From a virus, in the IMG/VR virus record IMGVR_UViG_3300031884_000002, positions 248,001 to 312,000 of that record: a stretch of 64,000 nucleotides of DNA. One strand, 5' to 3'. This document shows positions 1 through 10,272 of the stretch, piece by piece. The notes under the pieces are model-generated. The model did no database searches. It was not told the DNA's origin and was given only the letters and a program-made list of their open reading frames with translations. Positions within the stretch are counted from its first letter, which is position 1. Each line of letters begins with the position of its first letter. Both the position numbers and the translations under genes were made by a program.

Positions 1-2
1 TA

Positions 3-29
3 TATCAAAACGGACCTAGAATAGCATAA
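3..29 (+). CDS. 3' end of an upstream gene (partial)
   Basis: A reading frame enters from the left edge and ends at TAA 27-29, three bases before the next ATG. The junction TAA-TTT-ATG is the same as at two other gene borders in this cluster (near 2004 and 10273), which is why I take it as a real gene end. Only eight residues are visible, so no function can be given. Confidence 0.3.
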   Translation, partial: YQNGPRIA

Positions 30-32
30 TTT

Positions 33-1334
33 ATGACAATATTTTATCCAGTTGGTTCATTCATATATAGTAGAAATACTGCTAGTTCAAGTTATGTCGA
101 ACTAGCACTATCTACAAATCCAAATACAATTTTGTATATGGATACATCATCAAACATGAGTTTGATATCGTCGTCTGTGTTAGATTTAACATCGTCGGCA
201 GCAGTAAGTTCAAGTTGGGCTTTATCAGCATCATATGCGCCCGGAAGTCCATCGGTATCTGCTTCTTATTCCAACACTGCATCATATGCTAATCAAGCAT
301 CTAGTATGTCAATTAGTTCAAATGACGCATTAGGAACTTTATATTATGTGATGATGGCAACTGGATCATCAGGACAATCTCCTGTATATATAGATACAAT
401 TGATTTAGTATATAATCAAGCTACTTCTGTATTGACTACTACAAATCTATCGTCGTCGGCAACAGTTATTAGTGGAAGTGCAACTCAAAATCCATTATCT
501 GTAATTGGAAATAATAATTCATTTTGTGAAATTACTAATCAAAATTATTCTAGTGGAAATATAGCGTCATCAGATATTGTTGCTACGGCTGATATTGGAA
601 ATGATAATATTTATTATATTGATTTAGGAATCAATTCATCTGGATATAATGCATCTCAAATTGGAAATGCACTGGATTCATATATTTATGCAACCGGAAG
701 TAATAGTAGTAGTTTATATATAGGACACACTGATATTAGTGGTTCTGTTCATATTTTTGCCGGTAGCATTATAAACACTGGCTCTGGAATAGTTGTAACT
801 GGACAATCAATTACAACTACTCTTCCATTAATTGCATCTGTTTTTATAGTATCCTCCAGTAATACTTTACAGCCTATCTTTGTAAGTTCCAATTTAAATA
901 ACGAACTTGAAGCAATAGTTCAGAATCTAAATACAGGTGCTACTGCATCGGCAGATTTTGTATGTGTTAATGCATCGGGAAGTTATTTGACAAATAATTA
1001 CGTTGATTTAGGTATAAATGGACCGGGTTATGCAATTTCTCAATTTATTGGAGGACCAAACGATGCTTATTTATTTTCAACGGCAAGTAATTTTTATATA
1101 GGAAACATAACTCCAAATTATAATTTGTCATTATTTGCTGGAGGAACTATGTCAACTGCATCTATTACGGTAAACGGAACTACAAATAATATAGGAATTG
1201 GAATTGTCAATCCAGTTAATAAATTAGATGTGACTGGTAATATTTCATGTTCGGTAATAACTGCATCTATGGTATACGGCTCAAATCTAATTACTCCCGC
1301 ATTATCCATTGCATATGCAGTCGCATTGGGATAA
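33..1334 (+). CDS. Fibre-like virion protein, Ser/Ala-rich
   Basis: A 433-residue protein dominated by Ser, Ala, Thr, Asn and Gly, with ASY/SSY tripeptides in the first 100 residues. Near the C-terminus (about residues 385-420) it has IGIGIVNPVNKLDVTGN followed by ISCSVITAS. This is the collar seen in many phage tail fibres, and it recurs almost unchanged in the large fibres at 11964 and 16838. It is first in a tightly packed + strand late cluster. It has no catalytic motif, signal peptide or membrane segment. It is most likely part of a fibre or baseplate appendage; the exact role is inferred from composition and context. Confidence 0.6.
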   Translation: MTIFYPVGSFIYSRNTASSSYVELALSTNPNTILYMDTSSNMSLISSSVLDLTSSAAVSSSWALSASYAPGSPSVSASYSNTASYANQASSMSISSNDALGTLYYVMMATGSSGQSPVYIDTIDLVYNQATSVLTTTNLSSSATVISGSATQNPLSVIGNNNSFCEITNQNYSSGNIASSDIVATADIGNDNIYYIDLGINSSGYNASQIGNALDSYIYATGSNSSSLYIGHTDISGSVHIFAGSIINTGSGIVVTGQSITTTLPLIASVFIVSSSNTLQPIFVSSNLNNELEAIVQNLNTGATASADFVCVNASGSYLTNNYVDLGINGPGYAISQFIGGPNDAYLFSTASNFYIGNITPNYNLSLFAGGTMSTASITVNGTTNNIGIGIVNPVNKLDVTGNISCSVITASMVYGSNLITPALSIAYAVALG

Positions 1335-1361
1335 AATAACGAAAATTACAAAATAGATTAC

Positions 1362-1369
1362 TATTTATA
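1362..1369 (+). promoter_or_regulatory. Late-type octamer TATTTATA
   Basis: TATTTATA lies 10 nt before the ATG at 1380, with GGAG between them as a likely ribosome binding site. It belongs to the recurrent octamer set discussed in the findings. Confidence 0.5.
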
Positions 1370-1379
1370 TGGAGAAACA

Positions 1380-1997
1380 ATGAAGATTCTAATACCAAAT
1401 TATATATTTAATGCATCGGCAAAACAAATCACTTTTCCGACATACACTGCTTTATCATTATCTTCATTTTTAATTATTACAGATACTACAGTAAACAAAA
1501 TAATTTATAATTTTGCTGACCCAACTGCGGGCGGAACTGTATCGGGAAATATATTAACATTAACCTATAATACGGTTGGACTGAGTAATTCTGACCAATT
1601 ATTGATATATTATGATGATGGAACGGTTCAAGCGAGAGACACTACACTTCAGTTAATGGAAAATCAAAATGATTTATTAAGAAGAATGGTGAAATTGTTA
1701 GAATCGCAAGGAACCGTGGATTTAAGTAATAGACAACGAGTTTCTTTGGATGCGGCCCCCGCAGCATTAACTATAGGTGTTATTAATACAGGTATAGGAA
1801 CTTTTAATTCGACTCTTTCAACTGCCACTACATCTAATGGGTGGCAAGTAGCAAACGGCGGTGCTGGATTCACTCCATACGCATTGACTAATTTATTTCC
1901 AATGCCTGTTGCGGAAGGACCTGTTGGGCAAGAGTGGAGAATCGCCGATAACGCTAGGAACACTTTCGCAAATGCAATTAGACCAAATATAAAATAA
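1380..1997 (+). CDS. Virion structural protein (205 aa)
   Basis: The first 85 residues look like a small beta domain ending in LLIYYDDGT. A helix follows (NQNDLLRRMVKLLESQ), then a Gly/Thr-rich C-terminal half. Proteins with this helix (LLRRMVKLLES, then NRQRV) are common in structural clusters of myoviruses, but I know of no biochemical role. The start is supported by GGAG 6 nt upstream and a TATTTATA octamer before it. The next gene starts 6 nt after its stop, so the two are probably co-transcribed. Confidence 0.6.
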   Translation: MKILIPNYIFNASAKQITFPTYTALSLSSFLIITDTTVNKIIYNFADPTAGGTVSGNILTLTYNTVGLSNSDQLLIYYDDGTVQARDTTLQLMENQNDLLRRMVKLLESQGTVDLSNRQRVSLDAAPAALTIGVINTGIGTFNSTLSTATTSNGWQVANGGAGFTPYALTNLFPMPVAEGPVGQEWRIADNARNTFANAIRPNIK

Positions 1998-2003
1998 TAA
2001 TTT

Positions 2004-4991
2004 ATGGCACAACAACCTCCTTATATAACTACACCATTCACATCTTCTCTGAGAAGAACCTTAGATTTACCAGTATGGGAATGGTTAAGATTTTCACCAA
2101 TTGCAACGGCTGCGGCTTTCTGCACATGTACTTCTGATATTGGCACGGATAGATACATTTATTATCTCACTACAACCGCAGCACCTACTACTTTTTATAG
2201 ATATGACACTTATACAGACGGTTGGCAACAATTATCTCCTCCAAACACCGCATTGTTAACGGTTGGTGACATGCAGTATACAATGTTTAATGGGTTTCGT
2301 TGTAGAGCATTGTCTGGTAGTAATGCTACCAATATAATAATGCCAGCACTAACCGGACAAGTATTATCGGGAAGTGTAATTAAAATACAAGAAGGAACTG
2401 GTAGAGGACAAGTAAATACAATAGCAAACGTATCAGACCCAATTATTCAGGATCAAGGAGTTTTAACTACTGCGACTGCAACTCAATTAACTGATACTAC
2501 TAAAAAATGGAAGTTTAATCAGTGGACTGGTTATCAAGTTAGATTGGTATTTGATGCGGGTGCATCACAAGTACGTAATGTTTTATATAATGATGCTACT
2601 AATTTATATTTAAGTGATACTAACTATCAGCAAATTGATAGTTGGAACAATACAGGATTTTCAGCAGTTTTACCATTTGCTATACCCGTTGCCACTGCTG
2701 GTTCTCAAACTTATTATACGATTGAAGCATCCAATGTAAGTATGTCGGCAGCATTTCCAATTGCTCCTGATGTAACTTCTAAATTGATAGTTCAAACCGG
2801 AGGAATATGGTTATTATCTGGGGCTGCTGGTGCTCCGTTTTTTACTCTTCAATATTATGATATTGCGGAAGATTCTTGGACCACTAAAACTGCAAATCAA
2901 ACAATTCTTGCGGGTGCCGCCACTGATTGTGCGCTTGAAAAAATAGTTGAAGAAGCTGGTGTATTTTATACTGGTTACTGTGGAAATCCATCTGGTTCTC
3001 TATTTTATTTGGCGGCACCATCTGCATCTGTATTTGATATAAATGCAACTGGGTCTGCATCTTTTCCAGTTGATAGATATGTAAATTATCAATGTCGTAT
3101 TGTAAGCGGCAGTGGAATGGGACAAAGACGACGTATTATAGCAATGACTGGTTCATCATTTCAAGTAGTTCCTAATTTTAGCCCAATGATAGACTCCAGT
3201 TCTATTTATTATATCTATGGAGATACTGATAAAATGTATGTTAATTTTGGAGGTAATGCTGCTCAATTTCAATATTTAGTAGAACCAGATTTATGGGCGT
3301 TAGGAGATGTGTCATATACTGGTCTTGCTAGAAACTGGTCAGCACAATGGAATGGATCGGCTTCATATGAGCCAATCGCATTATCAACATTGGTTAAAAA
3401 CACAGGTGCTATAATTTCTATGTCGGCAACTCCAAACATTGGAGGAAGCGGATATTATGTGGGAGATGTATTCAATTTAACTACTGGTGGCACTGTGGGT
3501 AAAGGACGTGTAACCCAAGTGGGAGTTAGTGCTTCATTAATGAATGCCGTTCAAGCCGTAGAATTATATTCGGTTGGAACCGGTTATTCAGTTGGAAACA
3601 GCGCAACTACAAACGTTTTAGGAACTGGTGCTGGATTAACAGTTCAAATTACGGCAGTAAGTTCTGCTGGAAGAGTAACTACTGCTACTAACCATTTTTT
3701 TCAACGAGGTGATGTTATTAACCTACAAGGAACCACCGACCAAACGTGGAACATTCCTTATACTATTTTAGGAGTTGATGGATTAACTACATTTGATATC
3801 ACTGGGTCATCTACCGCTGCTCCAACCGCAGTAAGTTCATCGGGTGCCGCTACATTTGTCGATTCGGCTGCCAACTGGCAACCTAATGAATTAGTTGGAA
3901 AACTTATTCATAAATATTTAGTAGGTGTTACTGGAACAAGCGAAGTAAAACGTATTATTAGTAACACTGGAAATACAGCAACAGTAACAAGTAACTGGGT
4001 GGCAAACCCAGTAAGCGGAACTGGACGATATTCAATTTATGAAGCCAAAGGATTTGGACGTGATGAACAGTTTAGAAATCCAGTTTATAATGGTCGTGGA
4101 TATGCAGTGAGTGGTTCTGGAAATACTCCAACTTCATCCATTTTATATGATACGTCTCATAATTGGGCCTATAATCAATGGTCCGGTTCAATTGTAAGAT
4201 TTACCGGAGGAACAGGAACAAACTCAGAATGTTTAATTTATACTAATACTTCACAATCATTAAGTTTTTCAACCTCTAGTATAACCGGTCAAACTGGAAC
4301 TTTAATTATTCCTGATACATCTTCAAAATATTTAATATATGATTCATTTGGTATTTGCACAGCGGCTGGAACTGCCACTACTTTAATAGATTATACAAAA
4401 AATTGGACGGTTAACCAATGGGCCGGTAAAAACGTAAGAGTTATTGGTGGAACTGATGCTGGATTTATTGAAGTTAAAGTAGCATCAAATACAAGTAATA
4501 CGTTGACAGTTGCGACTTTAACAACCGCAACTGCGGCAGATACTAATTATGTAATATATGGAGAAGCACCACGAAGTACTGGAATCGAAACCGTATGGGC
4601 GTTTGGAACTACGATTCCTAATCAAGCCGGAAAATACATATGGTGTCCAATAGGTGGTGGTTCTAATAGAATTAGTAGATATGATTTAACTCAACATCTA
4701 TGGGATTATGGTATTTTTATTCAACCAATATCAGAAACATTAACTACCGGAACTATGTATTGTTATGATGGTGTAAATAGAATATATTTTACTGTTAATG
4801 CTACGGGACGTGTAATGTATTTGGATATATCTGCTAATAAAGTTGTTCCATATGGAATGACTCCATATGCCCATGGTGCCGCTGCCATAGGCAATCGAAT
4901 GGAACTTATAAACAGTCCAGATGGGTTACAATTCATTGTTATATTCCGTCATACTGGACAGGAAGTTTGGAGAAGTTTGATTATTGTATAA
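2004..4991 (+). CDS. Large virion protein with repeated beta modules
   Basis: A 995-residue protein. At least four modules share a pattern of Leu-x-Asp, x(4), Asn-Trp, x(3), Asn-Gln-Trp-x-Gly, then a Gly-Thr-Gly turn and an Asn-Thr run. They are seen around residues 160-200, 610-660, 715-760 and 790-840. Modules of this type occur in phage fibre and tail-surface proteins and probably form beta-strand repeats. Each likely binds the next or a surface ligand, but no enzyme motif is visible. It lies between other late structural genes, and its stop overlaps the next start (TAATG). Confidence 0.55.
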   Translation: MAQQPPYITTPFTSSLRRTLDLPVWEWLRFSPIATAAAFCTCTSDIGTDRYIYYLTTTAAPTTFYRYDTYTDGWQQLSPPNTALLTVGDMQYTMFNGFRCRALSGSNATNIIMPALTGQVLSGSVIKIQEGTGRGQVNTIANVSDPIIQDQGVLTTATATQLTDTTKKWKFNQWTGYQVRLVFDAGASQVRNVLYNDATNLYLSDTNYQQIDSWNNTGFSAVLPFAIPVATAGSQTYYTIEASNVSMSAAFPIAPDVTSKLIVQTGGIWLLSGAAGAPFFTLQYYDIAEDSWTTKTANQTILAGAATDCALEKIVEEAGVFYTGYCGNPSGSLFYLAAPSASVFDINATGSASFPVDRYVNYQCRIVSGSGMGQRRRIIAMTGSSFQVVPNFSPMIDSSSIYYIYGDTDKMYVNFGGNAAQFQYLVEPDLWALGDVSYTGLARNWSAQWNGSASYEPIALSTLVKNTGAIISMSATPNIGGSGYYVGDVFNLTTGGTVGKGRVTQVGVSASLMNAVQAVELYSVGTGYSVGNSATTNVLGTGAGLTVQITAVSSAGRVTTATNHFFQRGDVINLQGTTDQTWNIPYTILGVDGLTTFDITGSSTAAPTAVSSSGAATFVDSAANWQPNELVGKLIHKYLVGVTGTSEVKRIISNTGNTATVTSNWVANPVSGTGRYSIYEAKGFGRDEQFRNPVYNGRGYAVSGSGNTPTSSILYDTSHNWAYNQWSGSIVRFTGGTGTNSECLIYTNTSQSLSFSTSSITGQTGTLIIPDTSSKYLIYDSFGICTAAGTATTLIDYTKNWTVNQWAGKNVRVIGGTDAGFIEVKVASNTSNTLTVATLTTATAADTNYVIYGEAPRSTGIETVWAFGTTIPNQAGKYIWCPIGGGSNRISRYDLTQHLWDYGIFIQPISETLTTGTMYCYDGVNRIYFTVNATGRVMYLDISANKVVPYGMTPYAHGAAAIGNRMELINSPDGLQFIVIFRHTGQEVWRSLIIV

Positions 4992-5317
4992 TGCCATTTG
5001 TATATTATAATTGGGAACAAGTTAATATAAACTGGGAGGCTGAATCTCAGGTATGGGAGGCAGTTGGTTATATACTCAATGAGTTAGGAATACCTCTAGG
5101 AGCACCTCCTATTTCATTTGCAAATGAAATAGAATTACAAGAAAAGATTGACAGGTTAGAACATCAGAAAAAAGAAAAACTTATTTCGGTTTTAATTATG
5201 ATAGGAAATGAAGAGTATAAAGAAAAAAGAAAACAAAATAAGAATATAAAACTTAAAGTATCTGATATAAAAACTATTGCGGCACACCATGCTCTAAATG
5301 TAACTTTACAGAAATAA
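4991..5317 (+). CDS. Small virion-associated protein (108 aa)
   Basis: I place the start at the ATG that overlaps the upstream TAA (TAATG), not at an in-frame ATG 24 nt earlier inside the previous gene. The N-terminus is aromatic (YYNWEQVNINWE, then VWEAV). The rest is a charged helix rich in Lys and Glu. The Trp-rich opening followed by a helical tail is seen in small proteins of phage tail clusters; function unknown. Translational coupling ties it to the 995-residue protein. Confidence 0.5.
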   Translation: MPFVYYNWEQVNINWEAESQVWEAVGYILNELGIPLGAPPISFANEIELQEKIDRLEHQKKEKLISVLIMIGNEEYKEKRKQNKNIKLKVSDIKTIAAHHALNVTLQK

Positions 5318-5343
5318 TCATATATTTTTAGTATTTTATTCTA

Positions 5344-5351
5344 TATTTATT
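5344..5351 (+). promoter_or_regulatory. Late-type octamer (variant TATTTATT)
   Basis: A one-base variant of the octamer, 4 nt before the ATG at 5356. Confidence 0.35.
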
Positions 5352-5355
5352 ATCA

Positions 5356-5940
5356 ATGAACGATTATTATAAAATAGAACTGGATAAAGCGTCTACCTTT
5401 GAATGTAACATTAAAGTCGAAGGTGCCAGCCTTAAAAAAACCAAAGTTAATTTGATAATGGAGTCTGATGATTTTAGCTTAAAATTTAAAGGGGATATTG
5501 ACGAAGATGGAAAAATAACAGTTCCATTATCAAAGTTAAAAGGAGTTATTGATGAAAATAAAAAGGGAAACTTATATCTCGAAGTAATTGCCGATGATAC
5601 ATATTTTACTCCATATGAGACAGAATACATAACCGAAATGTCTAAAAAAGTTGAAGTTGTATCTGTTAAAAACAAAAAAACACCAGTTCTTGCTGAAACA
5701 AGACAGCCCAAAGTTACAGTTCAAAATGTTAAAGATAGTAAATCTAATTTGATTTTGGAACATACCAAAACAATCGCTCATCAAATAATTTCAAGTAAAT
5801 TGAATATATCAAACTCCAAAGACAAGTCAAAAATATTAGAAATAGTTCTTAATTATTTACATAAGCATAATATAAACGAAAGCATTAACAAAGATATTAT
5901 TTATACTTTATTTAAGGTTATTTCAAAGATTAAGAAATAA
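5356..5940 (+). CDS. Conserved-type structural protein, unknown function (194 aa)
   Basis: Residues 1-105 alternate charged and hydrophobic positions like an Ig-type beta sandwich (a run of strands from FECNIKVEG to KGNLYLEVIADD). A Lys-rich linker follows, then a helical domain from about residue 130 to the end. Unlike its neighbours it is not Ser/Ala-rich. An octamer variant precedes the start. It sits between tail-surface genes, so a virion role is inferred. I do not recognise the family. Confidence 0.5.
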   Translation: MNDYYKIELDKASTFECNIKVEGASLKKTKVNLIMESDDFSLKFKGDIDEDGKITVPLSKLKGVIDENKKGNLYLEVIADDTYFTPYETEYITEMSKKVEVVSVKNKKTPVLAETRQPKVTVQNVKDSKSNLILEHTKTIAHQIISSKLNISNSKDKSKILEIVLNYLHKHNINESINKDIIYTLFKVISKIKK

Positions 5941-5958
5941 TAAAAATATATATAAGTT

Positions 5959-6801
5959 ATGCCTTTGCCGTTTATATTAACAGGAAATACGGTTTCATCG
6001 ACCTATCCTAGATTGGTGCAAGTTGTAAGTAGTTCATTGTATGATGGACTTGGAAATCCTCTTACAGTATCAGCTTCAATTGCATTCAATGGAAATCGTG
6101 ATATAACCAGAGGAGAATTCACCGGATTAAATGTTGGTGGTGCCGATGTTGTTACTTTTTTAGATAATCTGTTTTTTCCATTTTCTCCTGCTACTGTATC
6201 TGATTCGGGCGGCGGATTATATGAAATCGGAACATCTCAAAACCCTTCTATTTTTTCATCTATATCAGTCAATAATGAAACTTTGTTTGGAACTGGAAGT
6301 GTATTCAAAAACTCTTCATTATGGAATACTCAAGCATCAATTCCTCCATATTCATTTACCTTTAATGATACTGGAATCACCACAAATACAACCTATCAAA
6401 CATTTATTCAGACCAATAATGATGGAAGCCCGACTATAATTTCATCAAATACTACCACTGTTTCATTTGTATATCCATATTTATGGGGAATGAATGTTAC
6501 ATCTGGATTGTCAGGAACGTCATTATATAATGCGTTCACGCCACAGATAATAAACCAGCCAAGTAGTCAGATAGTTAATCTTGTAGGAACTGCAACATAT
6601 ATATATTTTGCATATCCGTCAAGTTATCCTGATTTAACTTCTATATTAGACCCTAACAGTTTTCAAATCATAACTGATTTTACTAAAACTATAGTATCGG
6701 TCACAAGCACCGGATTAACTAATAATTGGACTACTAATTATAAAGTGTATCAAACGAATGTAATTGCAAGTCCAAGTGGAAATTACACATTTACATATTA
6801 A
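5959..6801 (+). CDS. Virion surface protein, unknown function (280 aa)
   Basis: A beta-rich protein full of Ser, Thr, Asn and Gly, with no helices obvious by eye. The first 75 residues hold an NGNRDITRGEF segment that may fold as a small attachment domain. The C-terminal half has the strand-turn pattern of a phage appendage module. The next gene starts 3 nt after its stop. No catalytic motif is seen; tail or fibre placement is inferred from context. Confidence 0.5.
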   Translation: MPLPFILTGNTVSSTYPRLVQVVSSSLYDGLGNPLTVSASIAFNGNRDITRGEFTGLNVGGADVVTFLDNLFFPFSPATVSDSGGGLYEIGTSQNPSIFSSISVNNETLFGTGSVFKNSSLWNTQASIPPYSFTFNDTGITTNTTYQTFIQTNNDGSPTIISSNTTTVSFVYPYLWGMNVTSGLSGTSLYNAFTPQIINQPSSQIVNLVGTATYIYFAYPSSYPDLTSILDPNSFQIITDFTKTIVSVTSTGLTNNWTTNYKVYQTNVIASPSGNYTFTY

Positions 6802-6804
6802 CAT

Positions 6805-9800
6805 ATGCCAATTTCTATTATAAATGGATTCAATGTGACATCTGCCAATCCGGCAGATTTAAAAACCATTGTTCCTAATTCTGCAAGTATTGGCTACATT
6901 ACCGCTTCTTGGAGATATGATGGAATGCCAGTTTATAGCGTGGCAGAAGCGGCAGAATGGAGGTTAATTGGAGGTACTTCAAATTCTAATTGGGTAAATG
7001 TATCAAATAGCGGAAGCGTAGTTTCTTCAAGTTATTCATATACGTCTTCCATATCTCAAAATGCAATAACAGCATCATATATAAGTGGTTCGATTTCAAA
7101 TGTAATTTCATCAAGTTATTCAACTACTGCTTCATATGCATTAAATGGAAATAGTTCTGGAACTACACTAATTACAGGAGCAACATATCCTATTACTTCG
7201 AGTTGGGCGTTATCAAGTGTATATTCGGTTGCATCTGATTTTTCTGAATTATCACAGAACTCAATCACATCATCATATATTACTGCTTCCAATGTTATTG
7301 GAATCGTATCAAGCGCATCATATTCTTTAACTGCTTCGTATTTAACCGGATATTCAATTCCAATATTTGTATCATCTTCATTGAGTTCAAGTTTTGCAAG
7401 TCAATCTATTTCGTCGAGTTATTTGATTGGATATGTTCCTCCATTTTTGGTAACAAGTAGTATATCGGCATCATTTGCATCACAATCATTAAGTTCTTCG
7501 TATTTTATTGGATACTCTATACCTACTTTAGTATCAAGCTCAATTTCAAGTTCGTTTGCGTATAGTTCTATTACTTCTTCATATCTTATTGGATACATGC
7601 CTCCATTCTTAGTATCGAGTTCGATAAGTTCAAGTTTTGCATCTCAGTCATTATTTTCAACTACTGCATCATATTCCATTTCATCATCATATGAATTTAT
7701 ATCAGTATATTCAATCACATCAAGTTTCGCAACTCAATCTTTAAGTTCTAGTTATGCAAATACGGCATCATATTTAATTGGATATTCTATTCCCATTCTG
7801 GTAAGCAGTTCGATATCAAGTTCATTTGCATCACAATCATTAAGTTCGTCATATGCTAACAATGCTTCAACGGCATCTTATTTAATAGGATATGTCACAC
7901 CAACATTCGTGTCATATTCATTAAGTTCAAGTTTTGCCAGCCAGTCAATAAGTGCCTCATATGTTTCTTCTAGTAATATAATTGGAATAATTCCAAGTGC
8001 AAGTTATTCGACTACATCGAGTTATTCTTTAACTGCATCTTATATATCGGGACAAGTTACAGCAACTACTCAAAGTTTTATAATTAGTCCTAACAATTTA
8101 ACTTATGTATCTGCCAGTTCAACTTCAATCAGCGGAACTGTTGCTGGACTTCCAATTTTTACGGTTATAACTCAAAGTTCTCCGACATTACAAACCGGAA
8201 CCGGAAGTTTACTTCTCAACGCAAATATAAGCAGTTCCAATATAAATGTAGGAGTTCCTAATAATTCCTATCAATGGGGACAATCTCTGGTTGGTTCATA
8301 TTTTTCATCGTGGAATAGCAATACAAATGTTTCTGATATGTTAAGATTTTTCGCTGGCGCATTTAGTGCAAGTTATCCAAGTCCAACCCCAAATACAAAA
8401 ACGTTGGGAAGTGTTACCTTAAATAACAACTTGGGAGGCTCAACTGTTACTATAAACGGATATGTTCCATATAGTTCATCCAATGCTAATATAAATTATT
8501 TACAACCATTGGGATGGGCAAATGTTGGTAATACTATATTTCAAGGATATACATTCAAAAATGGAACGGGATATGTTTATTATAGTAGTAATACTGCCGG
8601 TAGTACAACGGTAAGTTCAAGTTTAGGAGCCAGTGCATTTGGTCTTGGAGCATTAACAACTGGTAACATTACAACCATAGATTTAAGTGGTTCATTTTTG
8701 TTAACCTTTATATCAAGTAGTGCTGGAACTATAAATTATACAAGTTCATCAGTAATACTAATGTCACAAGCAACCCAGAACTTAGCAACTTCGATTGCTA
8801 ATCCAATTGCAGTTAATAGTATTCCATCGGCAAATATAGCAGTAATTCCAGCCGTATATGAAGATGGATATTTTAATAATTTTACTGGCTCCAATTTAAC
8901 CAATAGTATAAGTTTATTATCGGTAAGTTCATCGGGATTATATGGATTTTCTGGATCAATTGGAATAAACTCAGGAAGTTCTCCTTATCAATATTTTACT
9001 CCTTCTCCATTAGCATATTATTATACACCGATTGCCGATGGTAATTTTACACAAACAATATCATCTCCAAATAGTTCATTAACTCAAGTAACCGCAGTGT
9101 CCCGCAGTTTTAGTGGAGTTCCATATTTAACCAATGCATCGGGGTATCATTATGTAGTAACTGCCAGTGGTGCTTTTGCTCCATTATATCTTAGTGGAAC
9201 TGTATCAACTACGACTATTCCGGGAAATACATTAACCTTATCCACTACAAGTTCAACTACATTAACTACCAATCCAACAATTCAAACTGCTGGATTGGTT
9301 AGATCGTCTAGTTTATTAGTAGCCAGAGCAACCGGCACATATCCATATGAAAGTGATTTGATTGTTTTTGATTTTGTAGCAAATACAGGAGGAACAGGAA
9401 CAACCGCAGCAGCATCTGGGTCGGCATTACAAACATTTACTATAAGTAATACAACATATAATAGAGCCAATTCTGGAACTGGAGTTGGAAGTCAAACTAT
9501 TCCAATTCATGTAGCTGGAACATTCGGACAACCATTAAGCAGTGGAAGTTTATTATATTACGGAAGAGCCGATGGATACACTACGTCGTCTCTATTATTT
9601 GGATTAGTATCTAATACCGAGCAATTTTTAGATGAAACCAATAGAATTAATTTAACCAATACAGTTTTGACTTTAAGTGGGTCATCATTTGTAAGTTCAT
9701 CCTATATTTCTGGTTCCGACTTACAAGTTAAACCCGGATTTCTGGTTAATTCATCGGCCACTGGTTCTTCTCATACTGGATATTGGTATCCTACGAACTA

Positions 9801-10269
9801 TGGAACTAATTATAAATATTATATTAGACATTTTCAAACTAACGCAGTCATAAATACTTTACAAATAGTATTAACCGGAGTTAATAATTTAGTAAGTTGG
9901 GCCGATACAAGTACCGTAAACAGCACAGCAGTTGCATTAATATTTGAAAGTGGAGATGCAAATAATTATACAAATTGTAGAGTGTATGATGTATTTAATA
10001 CAGCACAAGATTTGATTCAAGCAAATATAGCACCAACAAATCAAATATCATCTGGGACAAACCCATTTTCTTCTAATATAGATTTATATGGTAATAATGG
10101 GTCGGGAGCAAGTGTAGCAGGTTCAACGGTATTATTTCCATTACGAAGTGCAGATGGAGCAATATTAGATAGTACTAATGCGGGTCGAGATGAATTATAT
10201 GTATTGGTAAGATATAATGGAACTCCTACCACTCCATTAACAAATATAATATTATCTAAATATTCATAA
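6805..10269 (+). CDS. Giant Ser-rich tail fibre protein (1154 aa)
   Basis: Residues 1-75 form a short anchor-like domain. Residues 75-430 are almost entirely S/A/T/Y in short units (TASY, SSYA), including six or seven copies of a unit near 27 residues long built on SSSFASQS followed by SSYLIGY. The last 700 residues are a mixed beta domain without repeats, possibly the tip that touches the host. It is the first of the three largest fibre genes in the cluster. Its C-terminus is unlike those of the two fibres that follow, so it probably recognises something different. Confidence 0.65.
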   Translation: MPISIINGFNVTSANPADLKTIVPNSASIGYITASWRYDGMPVYSVAEAAEWRLIGGTSNSNWVNVSNSGSVVSSSYSYTSSISQNAITASYISGSISNVISSSYSTTASYALNGNSSGTTLITGATYPITSSWALSSVYSVASDFSELSQNSITSSYITASNVIGIVSSASYSLTASYLTGYSIPIFVSSSLSSSFASQSISSSYLIGYVPPFLVTSSISASFASQSLSSSYFIGYSIPTLVSSSISSSFAYSSITSSYLIGYMPPFLVSSSISSSFASQSLFSTTASYSISSSYEFISVYSITSSFATQSLSSSYANTASYLIGYSIPILVSSSISSSFASQSLSSSYANNASTASYLIGYVTPTFVSYSLSSSFASQSISASYVSSSNIIGIIPSASYSTTSSYSLTASYISGQVTATTQSFIISPNNLTYVSASSTSISGTVAGLPIFTVITQSSPTLQTGTGSLLLNANISSSNINVGVPNNSYQWGQSLVGSYFSSWNSNTNVSDMLRFFAGAFSASYPSPTPNTKTLGSVTLNNNLGGSTVTINGYVPYSSSNANINYLQPLGWANVGNTIFQGYTFKNGTGYVYYSSNTAGSTTVSSSLGASAFGLGALTTGNITTIDLSGSFLLTFISSSAGTINYTSSSVILMSQATQNLATSIANPIAVNSIPSANIAVIPAVYEDGYFNNFTGSNLTNSISLLSVSSSGLYGFSGSIGINSGSSPYQYFTPSPLAYYYTPIADGNFTQTISSPNSSLTQVTAVSRSFSGVPYLTNASGYHYVVTASGAFAPLYLSGTVSTTTIPGNTLTLSTTSSTTLTTNPTIQTAGLVRSSSLLVARATGTYPYESDLIVFDFVANTGGTGTTAAASGSALQTFTISNTTYNRANSGTGVGSQTIPIHVAGTFGQPLSSGSLLYYGRADGYTTSSLLFGLVSNTEQFLDETNRINLTNTVLTLSGSSFVSSSYISGSDLQVKPGFLVNSSATGSSHTGYWYPTNYGTNYKYYIRHFQTNAVINTLQIVLTGVNNLVSWADTSTVNSTAVALIFESGDANNYTNCRVYDVFNTAQDLIQANIAPTNQISSGTNPFSSNIDLYGNNGSGASVAGSTVLFPLRSADGAILDSTNAGRDELYVLVRYNGTPTTPLTNIILSKYS
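7345..7965 (+). repeat. Coding repeats of about 27 residues in fibre gene
   Basis: Six to seven imperfect copies of a unit reading S(I/L)SSSFASQS(I/L) then SSYLIGY, with a variable xxPxxV joint. At DNA level the copies have drifted through synonymous changes, which argues for selection on the protein rather than a very recent duplication. Confidence 0.6.
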
Positions 10270-10272
10270 TTT

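Noticed and set aside
7345-7965. Regular short repeats that could be taken for a CRISPR array or satellite DNA
   Set aside because: The repeats are in frame, vary at third positions and code for SSSFASQS/SSYLIGY units, so they are protein repeats.
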